From Taxawa tesnikishii (nom. ined.) (Eukaryota; Ascomycota; Dothideomycetes; Dothideales), in assembly GCA_030247885.1 (NCBI GenBank), contig JAPDRO010000011.1:124001-188000 (forward strand): 64,000 nucleotides of DNA. Reading direction: 5' to 3'. Positions 32,270 to 44,893 of this stretch are shown in pieces. Below the pieces are notes generated by a model. The model saw nothing but the letters and a program-made list of their open reading frames with translations. It was not told the DNA's origin and ran no database searches. The position numbers were made by a program, and so were the translations under genes. Position 1 is the stretch's first letter. Each line of letters starts with the position of its first letter.

Positions 32270-33210
32270 ATGGTTCATCGAGACAAGGTTGCCGTAGTTG
32301 GTGTAGGACTCGAGCTTCTCACACATGTATACTCGCTGACAGACATCAGGCGAATGGTACTCTAGGCCCGACAGTGGTTTCTCATCTCCTCGAGATCAAT
32401 GTCGAAGTTACCATCCTAACCCGCGATCCGAAAAAGTCCGCGGGCCACTTCCCAACCGTCGTCCGCATCCTCGAAGCAGATTACTCTTCTCCAGAGAAAC
32501 TGAGTTGCCTCCTGAAAGGTCACGACTCTGTCATCATTCTCATCAACCGCGACCAAGTCGACGCCCAAATCGCGGCCATCGACGCAGCAATAGCGGCCGG
32601 GGTGCCCCATATCATCCCTTCATCTTTCGGTCTCGACAACACAATCCCGGAAGTTCGTGACTCGATCCCTATAGCCGGCAAACGCCGTATGGAAGAGTAC
32701 CTAGCTCATCAAGCGGAGCAAGGCAAGGTGAGCTTCACAGCATTGAACACGAGCATGTTCTTGGACTGGGCGGTCGCTGCCGGAGTGCTCGCTAATCCCA
32801 GAGGACTGACGATGGTCTTCGATGGTGGCGACAAACCGCTCTCTGCTACTACACTAGACGATATTGGCAAAGCAGTAGCAAAGATCATTCAGATTCGTGA
32901 CCAGGTCAGGAACAGGTTCCTGTTCGTCCATTCGGCTGTCGTCACACAGAACCAACTTCTCGGATACCTGAAGGAACTGAAACCGGACGGCCAGTTTGCT
33001 ACGGTGCAGTTGAAGACGGAAGAACTTGAAGAAAGAGCACTGAGGGCGATCGAAGAGGGGACCGCCACCCTGAGGGATATCCATGGCTTGATGGCGAGGG
33101 TGAGCTTTGGGCTGGGACACGGTCGATTCGGGCACGTTGATAACGAGTTACTGGGGATCCCGGAACATAGCGAAGAGCAGGTGAAGCAAACGGTCGCGAG
33201 GTTTGTGTAG
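32270..33210 (+). CDS. NmrA-like / isoflavone-reductase-like NAD(P)-binding protein
   Basis: Exon 1 (32270-32302, MVHRDKVAVVG) joins exon 2 (32350-33210) in phase 0, creating the nucleotide-binding GANGTLGPTVVSHLL. The short first exon matters: reading without the splice loses the Rossmann fold. The product has 297 residues. VEVTILTRDPKKS, HDSVIILINRDQ, IDAAIAAGVPHIIPSSFGLD (the NmrA/IFR-type substrate face) and TALNTSMFLDWAV follow, with a helical C-terminus. Members sense NAD(P)(H) redox or act as atypical reductases in aromatic metabolism. No frame disruption. Confidence 0.88.
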
Positions 33211-33530
33211 TGTTGAGGTCAGGTTTTGGGCTCTGTAGTGCGAAGCCGCGTGCATCGTGTAGTCCGCAAAGCAGCACCTGCTGCAGGGCGTCTAGGCTTA
33301 CCGTTGTGCTTCACATCTCACCGCGTCTATATCGGCTGCTTCCAAATCGAATCTCGAACGAAATCACTTCTCATCCGCTGTTGCGTGTTTTGATATTCAC
33401 GCCTGCACTCAATTATCACCCTCCTCTCCCGGTCACCACCATACAAAGCCACACCTCGACGGTCTCAAGACGTCGGGGTTCTCCCTCTCACAACAGAATT
33501 GAATGCACCGTCACTGACGCACATCCAAAC

Positions 33531-33842
33531 GATGCCGTTCTTTCAGATCCCATACGAGCTTCACAACATGATCTACGACCTCGCAATCTCCAGTCCTCAA
33601 CATGATCATACCTACGAGGGAAATAGCGTCCCAACCCATCAACGCAATCAAGTATGGCCACCCGCACATTCCGCTACTCGGCATCCTGTCGTCAAGTCCC
33701 GTCTCGAAGCCTTGCGCGCGCCTATCACGAGGGCAACGAGTCCCACTCCAAGCTAGACCACGGTTTCAGTCGCACCTTCTCGACTCACGAAAGTGGAAAG
33801 CGGGCATCCCAATGCATGGTCGATCGGAAATATGCCGGTTAG
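33531..33842 (+). pseudogene. Remnant of a short F-box/2EXR-like gene
   Basis: The start MPFFQIPYELHNMIYDLAI resembles the LPxELRxxIY opening of fungal F-box-like/2EXR proteins. Then blocks typical of the same family (HIPLLG, ASCRQV, RLEALRA, AYHEGNE) appear in three different frames within about 110 bp before the reading is lost. The downstream part carries further stops. Given the frame slips seen elsewhere some may be consensus errors, but the density here favours a decayed copy. Confidence 0.45.
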
Positions 33843-34331
33843 GGCCGCAATCAGGTTGAGGTATCTTCTCGACCTTGGACACATGGGAGGCGTGGCTTTA
33901 GGATCGTTTGCAAGTCGTCGCCCCTACCGTTACCAGTACCGCCCGGTTGAGGAGAAGGGATGAGGACGACGTCGGCGAAAACTGCGTCAAGGTGCGCGCG
34001 ACGAGATGATTTTGAGATGCTTTCGATGAGCCAGAGGGGCGTGTGAGCAGGGTCGCCAGCGGAAGGAAGATCGAGAGGGAGATTGGGGGCATGGTAACGC
34101 GGTTGTTCAAGGGGTACGGTGAAGGTGGGATCAGTCCTCTCGGAGGCGGTTTCATCCGAGGTTCACACTGGGGAAGGGCAACTGCAGCGAGGCAAGAAGA
34201 AGACTACTTACTGCTCACTGGAATATGGGCACCTGGAGGCCACCATCTGCACACCGAGTTCAGATAACGAGTTCATGTAATGTTGAGACGGCGGGTGGTG
34301 CAGCCCGCAAACAGATCGATGCCGAATTAGT
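33843..34331. other. Intergenic stretch, no supported gene
   Basis: Short frames only. This is the 3' side of the SDR gene. Confidence 0.5.
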
Positions 34332-35350
34332 TCAGTTCAACGATCTCCCACCATCGACCGGCAAACAAACACCCGTGATGAAGCTGGCTTCGTCACTAGC
34401 CAAAAACGCTGCCGCGTTGGCAATATCCTTTGCCGTAGCCCAACGGCCCATTGGGATGCCTTTCGTGATGGCCGCGCGGTTCTCGGGTGTGTCTTCCTTT
34501 CCCAAGACGAGCGGGACCCTTGGCACGTATGTGTCAGTCCATCGGAATTGGAGGAGAGAGAGATAGACTTACATAGCCGTTTCGCCAGCGACGGGCTCGA
34601 TGGCGTTGCATCGGATACCCTCGGCTGCGTATTCGGCAGCCAGACCCTTTGTGACCTTCGTTGCGTCCCAGTGTTAGCGCAAAAAGTTGACTGCCTTATC
34701 CCCGGATTGAAGTTGAAGACGAGTACCACATACTGCGCTCACGGCTCCCTTACTGCCGGCATACCACACCAGGTTCGGTCTCGGCCTAGGAGCGCTGATG
34801 CTTGAGATGTTCACAAAGACGCCATGGCCCTGTTTGCGGAAATGTGGGATCACGGCGCGGGTGCTATGGTAGATGGACTTGACATTGATGCGCATGACGC
34901 GATCATACTCGTCTTCCGCCACGTCTACCGATGGCTGTAGATTTACCGTGCATCAGGGAATTGTCCGTTGCGTGTCTGTTGGCGATGTACGGGATAGGGT
35001 ACTGACCGTGTTGCGATGCACGACTCCGGCATTATTGCAGACGATATCCAAACCTCCCAGTTCGCTTACGCACTTCTCGACTGCGTTTTTCCAATCCTCC
35101 TCGCGAGAGGCGTCTGCTTGACAAAACACGGCGCTGCCTTTAGGTTGGGCACCGGCGACTTTCTGTCCGTTCTCGGTGTTGATGTCGACGACGAGGACTC
35201 GCGCGCCTTCTTCAACGAATTTCTCTACGATGCCTGCACCGAATCCGAAACCACCTGTGAGAGTGAGCAGATGCCGCAAGCTCAGCGAGGAGGAGGAATA
35301 CCTCCTGTAACAATAGCAACCTTGTTCTCCAGACGGCCCGGGCGAGACAT
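34332..35350 (-). CDS. Short-chain dehydrogenase/reductase (classical SDR)
   Basis: Five exons (35350-35302, 35254-35007, 34934-34734, 34655-34573, 34518-34332) give 255 residues in frame. The first junction builds the cofactor motif [19 protein letters not shown]. Then come [11 protein letters not shown] (acidic residue after beta-2, favouring NAD(H)), IVCNNAGV, the catalytic serine in [11 protein letters not shown] and [10 protein letters not shown] with the Y-x-x-x-K pair. After that follow [17 protein letters not shown] and the terminal [13 protein letters not shown]. All classical-SDR landmarks are present and unbroken. Substrate unknown; the length and the ending are typical of 3-oxoacyl-ACP-reductase/glucose-dehydrogenase-like members. 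Confidence 0.92.
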
Positions 35351-35939
35351 GCTGGTGCAATAGGGAAGATACAGTGCTAGTGGAACAAAACTACAAAACT
35401 GGAGGGCAACGACAAGCGCGGGGCCTGAATGAGAAGAGAGGTTGACCGGAGGTGTTCCTGCTCGGTATTAGGGTAGGTGGGACATCTTTTGTATCTCCTA
35501 CAATGCCGTGGAGGATGCTGATCGACACTTGGTGTGTCGATTCCCCGCACGATGCGCCCCGCAGTGAGGCTTGATCAAGTCTGTTCCGGAAAGACAAAAG
35601 CGTACGGATGCAAAGAAGCATGGGAAGGGTTTATGACCGCTCACACGCATTTGGTGTTGAGCGATTGAGAACCTGAGGGAAGTTTGTGAGTAAGAATAGA
35701 TTGAAGGCTGCATGTACATGGATTGACAATTCCCCATCGACGCATACCACGGAAGATGCAGATGCTAAACAAGGAGGTAGGAAACAATAGAGGAGGATAG
35801 GCCGCCCCAAGAGCCTCAGAATTGTTGCAACGCGCCAGACTCCGCTCATTGAGTCCACCGCTTTTGATAATAGAATCGGATTCGTCGTCAAGAAGGGGTA
35901 TAGTTGGAATCGTAAGGGGAGAGGAGTAAAGAAAGGCGG
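35351..35939. other. Intergenic stretch
   Basis: It holds the SDR promoter and the RHO3 3' region. No gene supported. Confidence 0.5.
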
Positions 35940-37011
35940 TTACATGACCGTACAGCAGCCGGCTTCCTTGTCGCCCTTCACGTTCTTCACTTGCAGGGCA
36001 ACCCGGGCGGCTTCCGTAAAGGCCTCGTTGACGCCTCGGTTCTTCATCGCGGAGCATTCTGATAGGTACGTTAGTACGGTGCGATTCGATACTGATACGG
36101 CATGCAATCGCGCAGTTAGTCGCGAATGTGCGTTAAAAAACAGCACTTACCCAAGTATCTCAGCGCCTTGATCTTCTCCGCCACCGCCAGACCTTGCTTG
36201 TAGTCAATCAACGGCCTCTTTGGCTCGTTGCTGTCTTCCTCATCGTCTCCTTGCTTTTCCCGGAGATCGCATTTCAGTGCGACAAGCACGAGTCTGACGC
36301 CGGGACAGTTCTCAGCAATCTCACCAACCCACTTCGTCTCGACGTTTTCCAAAGAGTCGGGCGAGTCGACCTGCAGATCTGTCAGTTGCACGCACAGTCG
36401 CGTATATGAGGTGGTGTTGCGTACGCTGAAGCACAGCATTATTGCGTGAGTGTCATCGTACGAGAGCGATCGGAGCCGGTCAAATTCTTCCTGTCCTGCA
36501 GTATCCCAGAGCGAGAGCTCGACGTGCACATTGTCAATGAAGATGTCTGTGTAGAGTAAGCTACCGCTCGTGGGCTTGCGCGGAGCCATTGAGAGGCGCT
36601 GTCTTACCATGCACGTAGTTTTCTGTACACGCTCAATTAGCAAGGCAATCGCGTAACAGAACGGGTACTACCCACCGAAGACAGTCGGTTCACTGGAAGA
36701 GGCACTGGTGTTAGCACAACGGTGGTCAATGGCAGGATGCAGTGTCGCGGTCTTACTAAACCGTAGGGAAGTATCTGGATGCGCTCTCGTCAGCGGATGA
36801 TTCCGTCCTTTCTTGAGTGAACTGTTACATACCCTCTTGTGAACACGTTCAACAGCGAAGTCTTGCCGCATGCACCATCACCTCTGTACGCGATCCATTG
36901 TCAGTGTCCGCATGACCCACTGGAGTAAACCTGGTTGGCGGTTTTGATGTAGTAGACGCACAAGAGTACAAGCTTCCGCTGAACCGTCTTTGTCCCACCA
37001 CACAGAGGCAT
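35940..37011 (-). CDS. rho3: Rho-type small GTPase, Rho3 class
   Basis: Eight exons were placed: 37011-36962, 36883-36833, 36774-36757, 36692-36676, 36622-36608, 36546-36425, 36370-36151, 36058-35940. They sum to 612 nt, 203 residues. The start MPLCGGTKTVQRKLVLLGDG, P-loop GDGACGKTSLLNVF, switch I YFPTVYEPTVFENYVHD, switch II WDTAGQEEFDRLRSLSY, VALKCDLRE and ECSAMKNRGVNEAF are all present, with a C-terminal CTVM prenylation box after a cysteine. These features and the MPLCG start match Rho3, which controls exocytosis and polarised growth. Exons 3-5 are micro-exons of 18, 17 and 15 nt. The 54-bp intron between exons 6 and 7 is a multiple of three with no stop, so retention would insert 18 residues after CFS. 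Confidence 0.92.
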
Positions 37012-38115
37012 TGTGGTCTCGGTATATTTGTGTTTCCTGACTTGGGATGTAAGGGCTGCTGAACGCGCAGGTGATAGGGCGGCTGGCTGTCTCGGAGAAT
37101 GCGCGTGGGGCGAAGCTCGGTTGGGATATGCCTAGAGTAGAGTGGAGTGCAGCGGAGGGCGATTGACGACTTCAGGAGGACAGGGAGGCTGGCGATAGGT
37201 GATGTGTGCAGAGTGAGGATGGGTGCAGCGGGGCAGCGATGGCATACGTGAGCGGAAGAGTAGCAAGGTGGCAGGCAAGCAGGCAAAGCAGGTGGAGAGG
37301 TCGAAGGTTAGATGATGTTTGGCAGCAGGCAGACCAGGCTATTTTGGTGAGCCGAAATGTTAAAAGCCCGCTCTCTCCGCAGCCCGTCCGTGTGGCTAAC
37401 GAATCAGCGGCTCCATTGCTGTGGCTGGTGCGATCTACTGCAGGGTTATCCACTGGTTCATTGCCCACTCCGTTCCGTGCCCGGCTGACATGCGCCTCGA
37501 TTCATCCGGCGGCTGTGCTTGGGTCTTACAGTGCCATTGCGAGTTGTCGCAGTCTCGACATCAGAGTGCTCCATACATATAATTTCTTCTGCCACGACGA
37601 TTATGCAAGACTAAAGATACCGTTTGCGCATGTTGGCCCGGTTGGAGAACAGCCCGATCTGGTCGATGTGTCGTCATTTCAAGTCTGTGCATCTGGGTCG
37701 GCCAGGTACTAATGCGAGATGTACCGGCAACCAGCACCATAGCGAAACGGCCAAGAGCTTACAGGGCATCCCAGACCCACGGTTTGCCTGAGTCCCGAAG
37801 GAGCATATGGGCACCGGAGGAGCTCTTATATCAGGCGAGCAGCGTTATATTGAGAATTAGGCGGCTACAGAGTACAATCACGTTATTGAACAAGTGACCG
37901 CGGCCCACCAGGTTACGACATTCGAGCGGCTGCTCCTCTTTAGCTGCGGGGAAACCTGATAGCCGACGTGCTTTAGACACAAAGTACCAGGTCTCGGCGT
38001 AAAAGATGGCGAGCTTCATCCACAAAGAAATTGTTTCTGCAGACGTGCTCCCATATGGCTAGCTGCCTGATGAACTTGAGAAAAGAAGACGGCCCACTCT
38101 GTGACGCCCATGTGT
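37012..38115. other. Intergenic stretch, no supported gene
   Basis: It holds the promoter and 5' UTR of the Rho3 gene and the 3' end region of CWC25. Plus-strand frames (for example 37206-37712) lack domain or splice support. Confidence 0.5.
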
Positions 38116-39439
38116 CTAATCCTCTAGTCTCTGCAGCCCTCCTCTGCCTGCGAGTCTCTGACTCAAATCTGTCTCTCCAGCCTGACGGTGCAGTCCGCCA
38201 ACAAAGCGACCCTTCTCGGAACGCTTCTTCTCGTCTTCTTCCAACTGCTTGCGCTCCTTGGCAGCGATCTCAGCTAGCCGGTTGCGCCTGTCATCTTCTA
38301 AGGTGTTGGCGTTGCCTTGCATCTCAGCAAGGCGCTTTGCCCTCGCCGCAGTCTGGTTTTCCTCCCCAGCGGCAGCCTTCATAGCACGATACGGCTCGTA
38401 CTTTGGCGAAGACCTGCGTTCTTGCCCCTTTTCTTGAGACTCGTATGAGGGCGAAGGTCTCCGCGCAGTACGTCGGTCATGTCTGTCGTATGAAGGAGAC
38501 TGTCTTCGCTCCGTTTTACTTGGTTCTTTGCGGCGAGAGTAAGGAGACAGGGAACGGGCAGGTGAGCGCGAATCGGACCTGCGGGGGCTGGGATACGACT
38601 TTCTGCGCTGCCTTCGGTCGTCACGGTCATCATGCCTGCGACGAGCGGGCGATATGGAGCGGTCTCTGCTGTCGTCGCGGCGCCTGTAGGAATCGCGCTT
38701 CCTGTCACGGCGGTCATCTCGTCTTGGTGAGGCATCGCGTCTCCTAGAATCGTCTCGTCTCCTCGAGTAAGGTGACCGAGACCGAGATCTCGAGTACGAA
38801 GTTGAGCGATGACGGCGTGAGCGATGCCTGTGGGATCGTCTGTCGTCGTCACTGTGCCGTCTACGCTTGCTTCTATGCTCCCGATCATCATCATCATCCC
38901 GGTGTCGTCTGCGGTGTTTCCGCTCTCTCTTCTCCGGGGTCCTGACCAGCGGCTTTCATGAGCTGTCGTCGCTTGGTTGGATCACTCATCATAGCCTCAT
39001 AAGCAGCTTGTTCCTGCTTCTTGATGGCCAGAAGTGGGTCATTGATCACTTTCGTAGCTGTGTCACGAGCATTGTTGGCAGTGCTCACACTCTGTGCCGG
39101 TCCCGCGTTTTTCTGAAGACTCTCCTTCGGATCGCGCTTGACCAAGCCATCTAACCGCCTCTTGCCCAACAGATACCCTTCCATTTCCTCCGTAGTTCCT
39201 GCCTGCCCTTGAGTTGGTCCCGAATACATCCAGTCCACACGATCCACCCTCCTCTTTCCACCAGCGGCTTCCTGCATCCTTTGGAGTTCCTGTATTTGGC
39301 GCTCTTCTGCACGCTCTTTGAGCATGGCATCCGTCTTCTTGCGCTCCTCGAGGGCTTTCTGCTCTTCCGCCCATACCCTTTTCTGGTTGGACATAAGTCC
39401 TGGGTGCCATGACTTCTTCAAGTTCAAATCTCCACCCAT
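38116..39439 (-). CDS. CWC25: Pre-mRNA-splicing factor Cwc25
   Basis: The start at 39439, [20 protein letters not shown], is the near-invariant Cwc25/CIR N-terminus. It continues as a charged helix ([34 protein letters not shown]) and VDWMYSGP. The C-terminal half is a long RS/RD-rich tail ([34 protein letters not shown]) ending in a helical [10 protein letters not shown] and [11 protein letters not shown]. Cwc25 acts in the spliceosome at the first transesterification with Prp2 and Yju2. One extra base in a G4 run on the plus strand (38936-38939) shifts the frame between AAGQDP and [11 protein letters not shown]. Removing it gives about 440 residues. As the gene is essential in yeast, a consensus error is likely. 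Confidence 0.88.
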
Positions 39440-39918
39440 TTTGACTGTCGCCGACGCTCAAATTCAAGGATGGCCCGATCTACGCAAAATAGGCTCCTGA
39501 TACGCGGTCGTCAAAGAATCGGCGACTGAAGCAGGTCGTTGCGGTGCCCTTCGAAGAGAGTCCCTACTTCCGCACAAGACTATCCTTCAAGCTGGTATAT
39601 GGCCGTTTTGTCGGCGTGAAAGCGCTTCGTTGGTTTTGCGCAACATGTGCGTCAAGGAGAGGAGAGAAGTGTTGGTCACAAGGCGAATCCAGAAAGCTGG
39701 CTCACAAATGCCAAGACATTAGTCTTATCTTATCGGATGCGGAGAGATTCAATGCAGCATCACCACCCGCTGTAATGAAGCTTCACCGGAGCACGCAACA
39801 ATACAGCAACCATCTGCGATCTTGTGTTTCATATCGAACAAACATCCGAGCCTTCGCTTCGTCTGGACACTCTCAAAAATCAGTACAGATTTGACCCGCG
39901 ACACTACTACGCGCCACC

Positions 39919-41657
39919 ATGTCCGACGACGACGATTTCATGCAGGACTCCGAGCAGGAAGAGTGAGGCGCATGTTCATGGACTCCGAGGCTGGCTTGCT
40001 AACAGCGACATAGCTATGATTTCGAATACGAAGACGAAGATGAAGAGCAGGGTGGAGATGTGGACATCGAAAACAAGTACTATAACGCGAAGCAGATGAA
40101 GGCCGACAACCCGGAAGAGGCTATAGATGAGTTCCTGGGGTTACCGGCCCTGGAGCCTGAGAAGGGAGACTGGTAAGCACTCCCCGGTCCTAGAGTTCGG
40201 ACAAGGGCAATGTTGCTCATACTCGTGAAGGGGCTTCAAGGGCCTCAAGCAGGCCATAAAGCTGGAGTTCAAGCTCGCTCGCTACGAGCAGGTAAGCTAT
40301 CTTGTCTTACGGACCACCTGACTCGTTGTGACATCCTTCTAGGCCATAGAACATTACACGGAGCTTCTAACATATGTCAAATCTGCCGTCACTCGAAACT
40401 ATTCGGAAAAATCCATCAACAATATGTTGGACTTCATCGAGAAGAATGCGGAAGAGGAGGAGGCGAACAAATGCATGGAGAAGTTCTATTCGAAGACACT
40501 TGACTCGTTCCAGAGCACCAACAATGAGAGGCTATGGCTCAAGACAAACATCAAGCTGGCGAGACTGTGGCTGGATCAGAAGGATTACCGCCGACTGACG
40601 GACAAAGTCCGTGACCTGCACAAGGCGTGTCAGAGAGAAGATGGAACCGATGACCCAAGCAAGGGAACATATTCGTTGGAGATCTATGCGCTTGAGATTC
40701 TCATGTACGCTGAAACACGCAACAACAAGCGACTCAAGGTTTGCGATCGATCTTTGGGTGATGACTCGAGACAAGTCGCACACTAACCGCCATTGTCTAG
40801 GCGCTTTACCAGCGCGCGCTGAAGGTCAGGTCAGCCGTGCCCCACCCGAAGATTATGGGAATTATACGCGAGTGTGGAGGCAAGATGCACATGAGCGAGG
40901 GTACGAAATACGCCACGATATGCAGGCACTGCCGAAACTGACAGGTCTTGCAGAGAATTGGAAAGAAGCCCAGAGCGACTTTTTCGAGTCGTTCCGCAAC
41001 TACGATGAGGCCGGTTCGCTGCAGAGGATACAAGTGCTCAAGTATTTGGTACTCACCACCATGTTGATGGGCTCGGACATCAACCCCTTCGACTCCCAGG
41101 AAACCAAGCCATACAAGAACGATCCGCGTATTGCTGCCATGACTGAGCTCGTGGATGCGTATCAAAGGGACGACATTCACAGATACGAATCCATCCTTCA
41201 GAAGAACAAGGATCTCCTTGCGGACCCTTTCATCGCCGAGAACATTGATGAGGTCACCCGCAACATGCGCACAAAAGCCGTGGTGAAGCTGGTCGCGCCA
41301 TATACCCGTTTCCGGTTGTCATTCATCGCAAAGCAGCTGAGAATCTCGGAACCCGAGGTTCAGGATATCGTAGGCTTCCTGATCATGGACAAGAAGCTTC
41401 GCGGCAAGATCAACCAGGAAGCCGGGACTGTCGAGATCGAGAGCAGGGCCGACGTGGATCGCATGCATGCCATGTTGGACTGGACGACTGCAATCCGTTC
41501 ACTGGCGGGCTTTGTCCTGAACGAGGGCGAGGGTTTCAAATCAGAAGACGCGCCAACCTCCATGGGTGTGCCCGAAGCAATGCTCTCCTCGCAGCGCGCC
41601 GGCACGTTTGGCGGAAAGCGGAAGCCAACCCGGACGCCGGGATTGAGCTTTAAATAA
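39919..41657 (+). CDS. CSN2: COP9 signalosome complex subunit 2
   Basis: Six exons (39919-39962, 40014-40172, 40231-40291, 40343-40738, 40801-40900, 40945-41657) give 490 residues. The acidic N-terminus ([15 protein letters not shown], then [13 protein letters not shown]) and [19 protein letters not shown] are hallmark CSN2 sequence. TPR-like helices follow, then [20 protein letters not shown] and the PCI domain ([52 protein letters not shown]). The C-terminal tail LNEGEGF and basic [12 protein letters not shown] is longer than in animals. Within the CSN it helps cullin deneddylation; in moulds CSN governs development and light responses. It shares a divergent promoter with CWC25. Fully in frame. 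Confidence 0.95.
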
Positions 41658-42964
41658 GGGTTCAAATGACTTGCATGTGTCTGAAGCCAAACCCAATCAC
41701 CACTCCGCGACGGTCCCCACACCATCATCATGAGGCCGCCACAGATGCAGAGAACACCGTACTGGTAACCCTCGAAAACGAGTTCGGCCGTGTGGTGCCG
41801 CACTTGCTTACAATTCCCGTTGGCGACGGTTTGAGCTGTTGTCTGCCGAGGTTTATTGCGTACACCTCACGCCTTCAGGGCAAAATGTACGGCGCGTCGG
41901 ATTTCATCGGCATTGCTTTGAACTGCTGTTACACGAGGTGCTCAACAAAGAGACTGGCTTTCTTGTTGCATGTGTTGCATAGATAGCGTGGACAAGCGAG
42001 CGTTTCATAGGACAGGAGATTTCATGAGCGTAAGACGCAGTGCTTTTCTTACGAGCACTTCTCCGCTACCATTGCGGCGTCTCATCCTCCCTTATTGGTC
42101 GTCTTTCAAACAGTCTATAGCTTTTTGTGCAACGTCGCAGGTGGAGCTTGCAGCTGATGTGAGCCGTCCACGCCCGCGGGTAGAATATCTCCTGAGCGCT
42201 ATGCAAAGCGAAATTGACCCGTCACAAATCCTGTTCACAAAGCTTCTCAGACTCTGCATGTATCTCTACCAATAATCATTTGGTTTTCGGGTTCACAACA
42301 TATTTCCTCTGCCTGTGCTCGTTCTCTCCATAGCAGTCGTGCAAACAATGTAGCTAGGAAAGATCACACACCCAATCGTCCCACTGCGACCCTCCTCGGT
42401 GGCCAGCCCAGGTCTCACCTCAAGCCATGGTGATCGCTCGGGATGCATGGGGCGCGCCTTAGCGCTTTCTAGATCACCATGTCCGTTCAAGCATCTCCAG
42501 TCGATGCCATTTTATCGTGCTAAGCAACGGATCGGAAAGTCGATACTTCGACTGCATTGATACAGGTCTTTCCACGCGCGCCTTCGGTGCCTGGCATCGA
42601 CTTGATGTAACCATAAAAGCTGGCAATGTGTCTGTCTCTGAGCCCCCTCATATAACACTCGTCCCCCTTGTAAGCCTCGGGTTACCCTACAGCAAGGAAA
42701 CCATCCTTTCTGCTTCCCATTGTGACGGGTCCTCTCTTGCGTAAGGTGTCCCGTCTCCGCTCCCACAGGGAAGGATTTGAGGAACAGGTCCTTCTAATAA
42801 CCAACTCCCGCAAGGTCGACTCGTACCATTCGTGTCCTTCTTTTGGAGCAGATCCGTCCCTCGTCTCCCCTCAACTCGCTGACTTTGGAAGCTCTATCAA
42901 AGCAACCGCCATTCCTTGATCAGATACGCATAACAATAGGAAATCGTCTACCTCCTTCGACTCT
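41658..42964. other. Intergenic stretch, no supported gene
   Basis: It carries the 3' end of CSN2 and the promoter of the otubain gene. A 106-codon frame starting at 41666 overlaps the CSN2 3' UTR and has no domain. Confidence 0.5.
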
Positions 42965-44893
42965 ATGGTCGTGATGCATTGTCATCCCGTTGCCACTGAC
43001 TGCAGTTGTTACTATCAACCCCATGTTGCGTACAACGATCCTGCCCTTGCGTCGGTGCCAGTGGGATACAGGACTCTCCAGCTGCCTCTGCGACCTCCGG
43101 AATTTGCAATGCCCGAGCTCCATCATCAACACCACAACAACCGACCTTTGCACTTCCACCAACCTCCACCGCAGCCACAACAACCAACCATGAGTTACTC
43201 GCAGTCGGCAGAGCTGGAAGAGTTCCAGAATCTCTCTGATAATTACAAGCCGCTCATCACTGTGAGCGACGTCATTCTTCCAAAGTGAGCAAACCGCAAG
43301 GTCGATCCTGACACTCATCTCCCAGGGCCCGCTTGTCGGCGAACGACAACCCAGCACTGTAATCACCACAGAGTATGCGAATGCAGACCCAACGTACCAG
43401 AGGAAGACTGTTGTAAGTATTGCTCTTGTATCAATATCTGACCAGTCGCTGACCCCACGTAACAGGCTCTTGCGCAAAAGTACTCTCACTTTCGGACCTC
43501 CAGGAGGGACGGCAAATGCGGATGGCGTGGTGTGTTTACTCTTGTTTCATCCAGATCTGTTGGTGACTTCACATACTGATGTAACCTCAGCTATTGCATT
43601 CGGATACTTCGAAGCGCTGCTCAAGCTAGGCGACCATGGCAAATTCCTGGAAGAGGAAACCCGGCTCAGGTCACTTGCCAACATGTTGACTGCTGCCGGC
43701 TTCACTACCTGGCAGTGGGAGGACTTTGCTGATGTCACGTTTGATCTGATCAGACTGACTGCACAATCAGTCGGCTCTCCCACCGCCGAGGCAGATCTTC
43801 TAAGGGCTTTCAACGATGAGTTGGAGGACAGAGGGATCCAGTCCGATGCCATCATTGCTCACCTTAAGGTCAGTCGCTATCCTCTCAGCCAAGCGAGACC
43901 ACAGCATGCTAACCTTGCTAGATGCTCACGGCTGCATACATAAAAACCCATGCGGATCATTTCGCTCCTTTTATAGGGTCTGATTATCCTACTGTCGAGA
44001 AATATGTTCTGGCAAAGATCATGCCCCAAGCCGAAGAGATCGAGGAACTTGGCCTCAGTGCTCTCTCTGAGATCTTCCTCAAACCGGCAGGGTTCGCCCT
44101 CGAAGTCATCCACCTCGACCGCAGCAGCGGAGACGAGCCAAACGTTCACACGTACGAGGCTGCTTTGCCCAGGCTGGAAACCATCAGGCTCGTCTACAGA
44201 CCGTGAGTGTTACGTGTTGACACCGTGCCATCAGACGCTAACACCACCTAGTGGCCATTACGATATTCTGTACAAGGCTGAGACCGGACCAGCACACGCG
44301 CCCATCACCTACCTTCAGTATGCGGACCACCGGGAAGAGCCAATCACTAGCCTCAATAACGTACCGGACGTTCTCACAATGATTCCCGGAATGTCCTTCG
44401 TCACAGCTCCGCAAGGCTGGCACACCTCACCTATCGATGAGGCGGCCTTCAGCCCTCTCCCAATTCAGCACGAGCAACCGATGCCGGTACCTGCGATGAT
44501 GCCCGCGTATGTGCAATCAATGCCGATACCGCAACCTCCTCCAATGGCGTATGAGTATGCCATGCCTGTTGCTCAGCCGACCCCCATCAGCCTCAACCAA
44601 TTCACCCCGGTCAATGTTCATGGCCCTTTTCGTCGTTCAAAGATGGAGCTGGAACCGGGATTCGGCAGCGCCGCCGCTCCGCATAACACAGCACTACAGA
44701 CATCCCAGTTCAAAAAGTGAGTTATTCTTCAAACCCAGTCATGGACGATGGATATCAGTACTGATCATGTTTTAGCTCTCCCTTCAACACTGCCCACTTC
44801 CTGAATCCTGACTTCCATCCAGAGGAGTGGTCGCCCGATAACGGCTACTTCGCTCCCACCAGCAGGAGCTCACGACACAAGCACAGCGGATGA
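42965..44893 (+). CDS. Otubain-like deubiquitinase (peptidase C65)
   Basis: Seven exons (42965-43261, 43326-43412, 43466-43529, 43591-43868, 43922-44202, 44252-44716, 44776-44893) give 529 residues. The N-terminus is a His/Pro/Gln-rich low-complexity region, and the ATG at 43190 (MSYSQSAELEEF) is an alternative start. The catalytic cysteine lies in DGKCGWRAIAFGYFEALLKL, created by the exon 3/4 splice. The domain continues with AAYIKTHADHFAPFI and MPQAEEIEELGLSALSEIF to the catalytic histidine in PGHYDILYK, split between exons 5 and 6. A long Pro/Met-rich tail with MPVPAMMPAYVQSMPIP follows. Otubains cleave ubiquitin chains, preferring K48 linkages. The extended tails are unusual but seen in fungal members. 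Confidence 0.9.
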
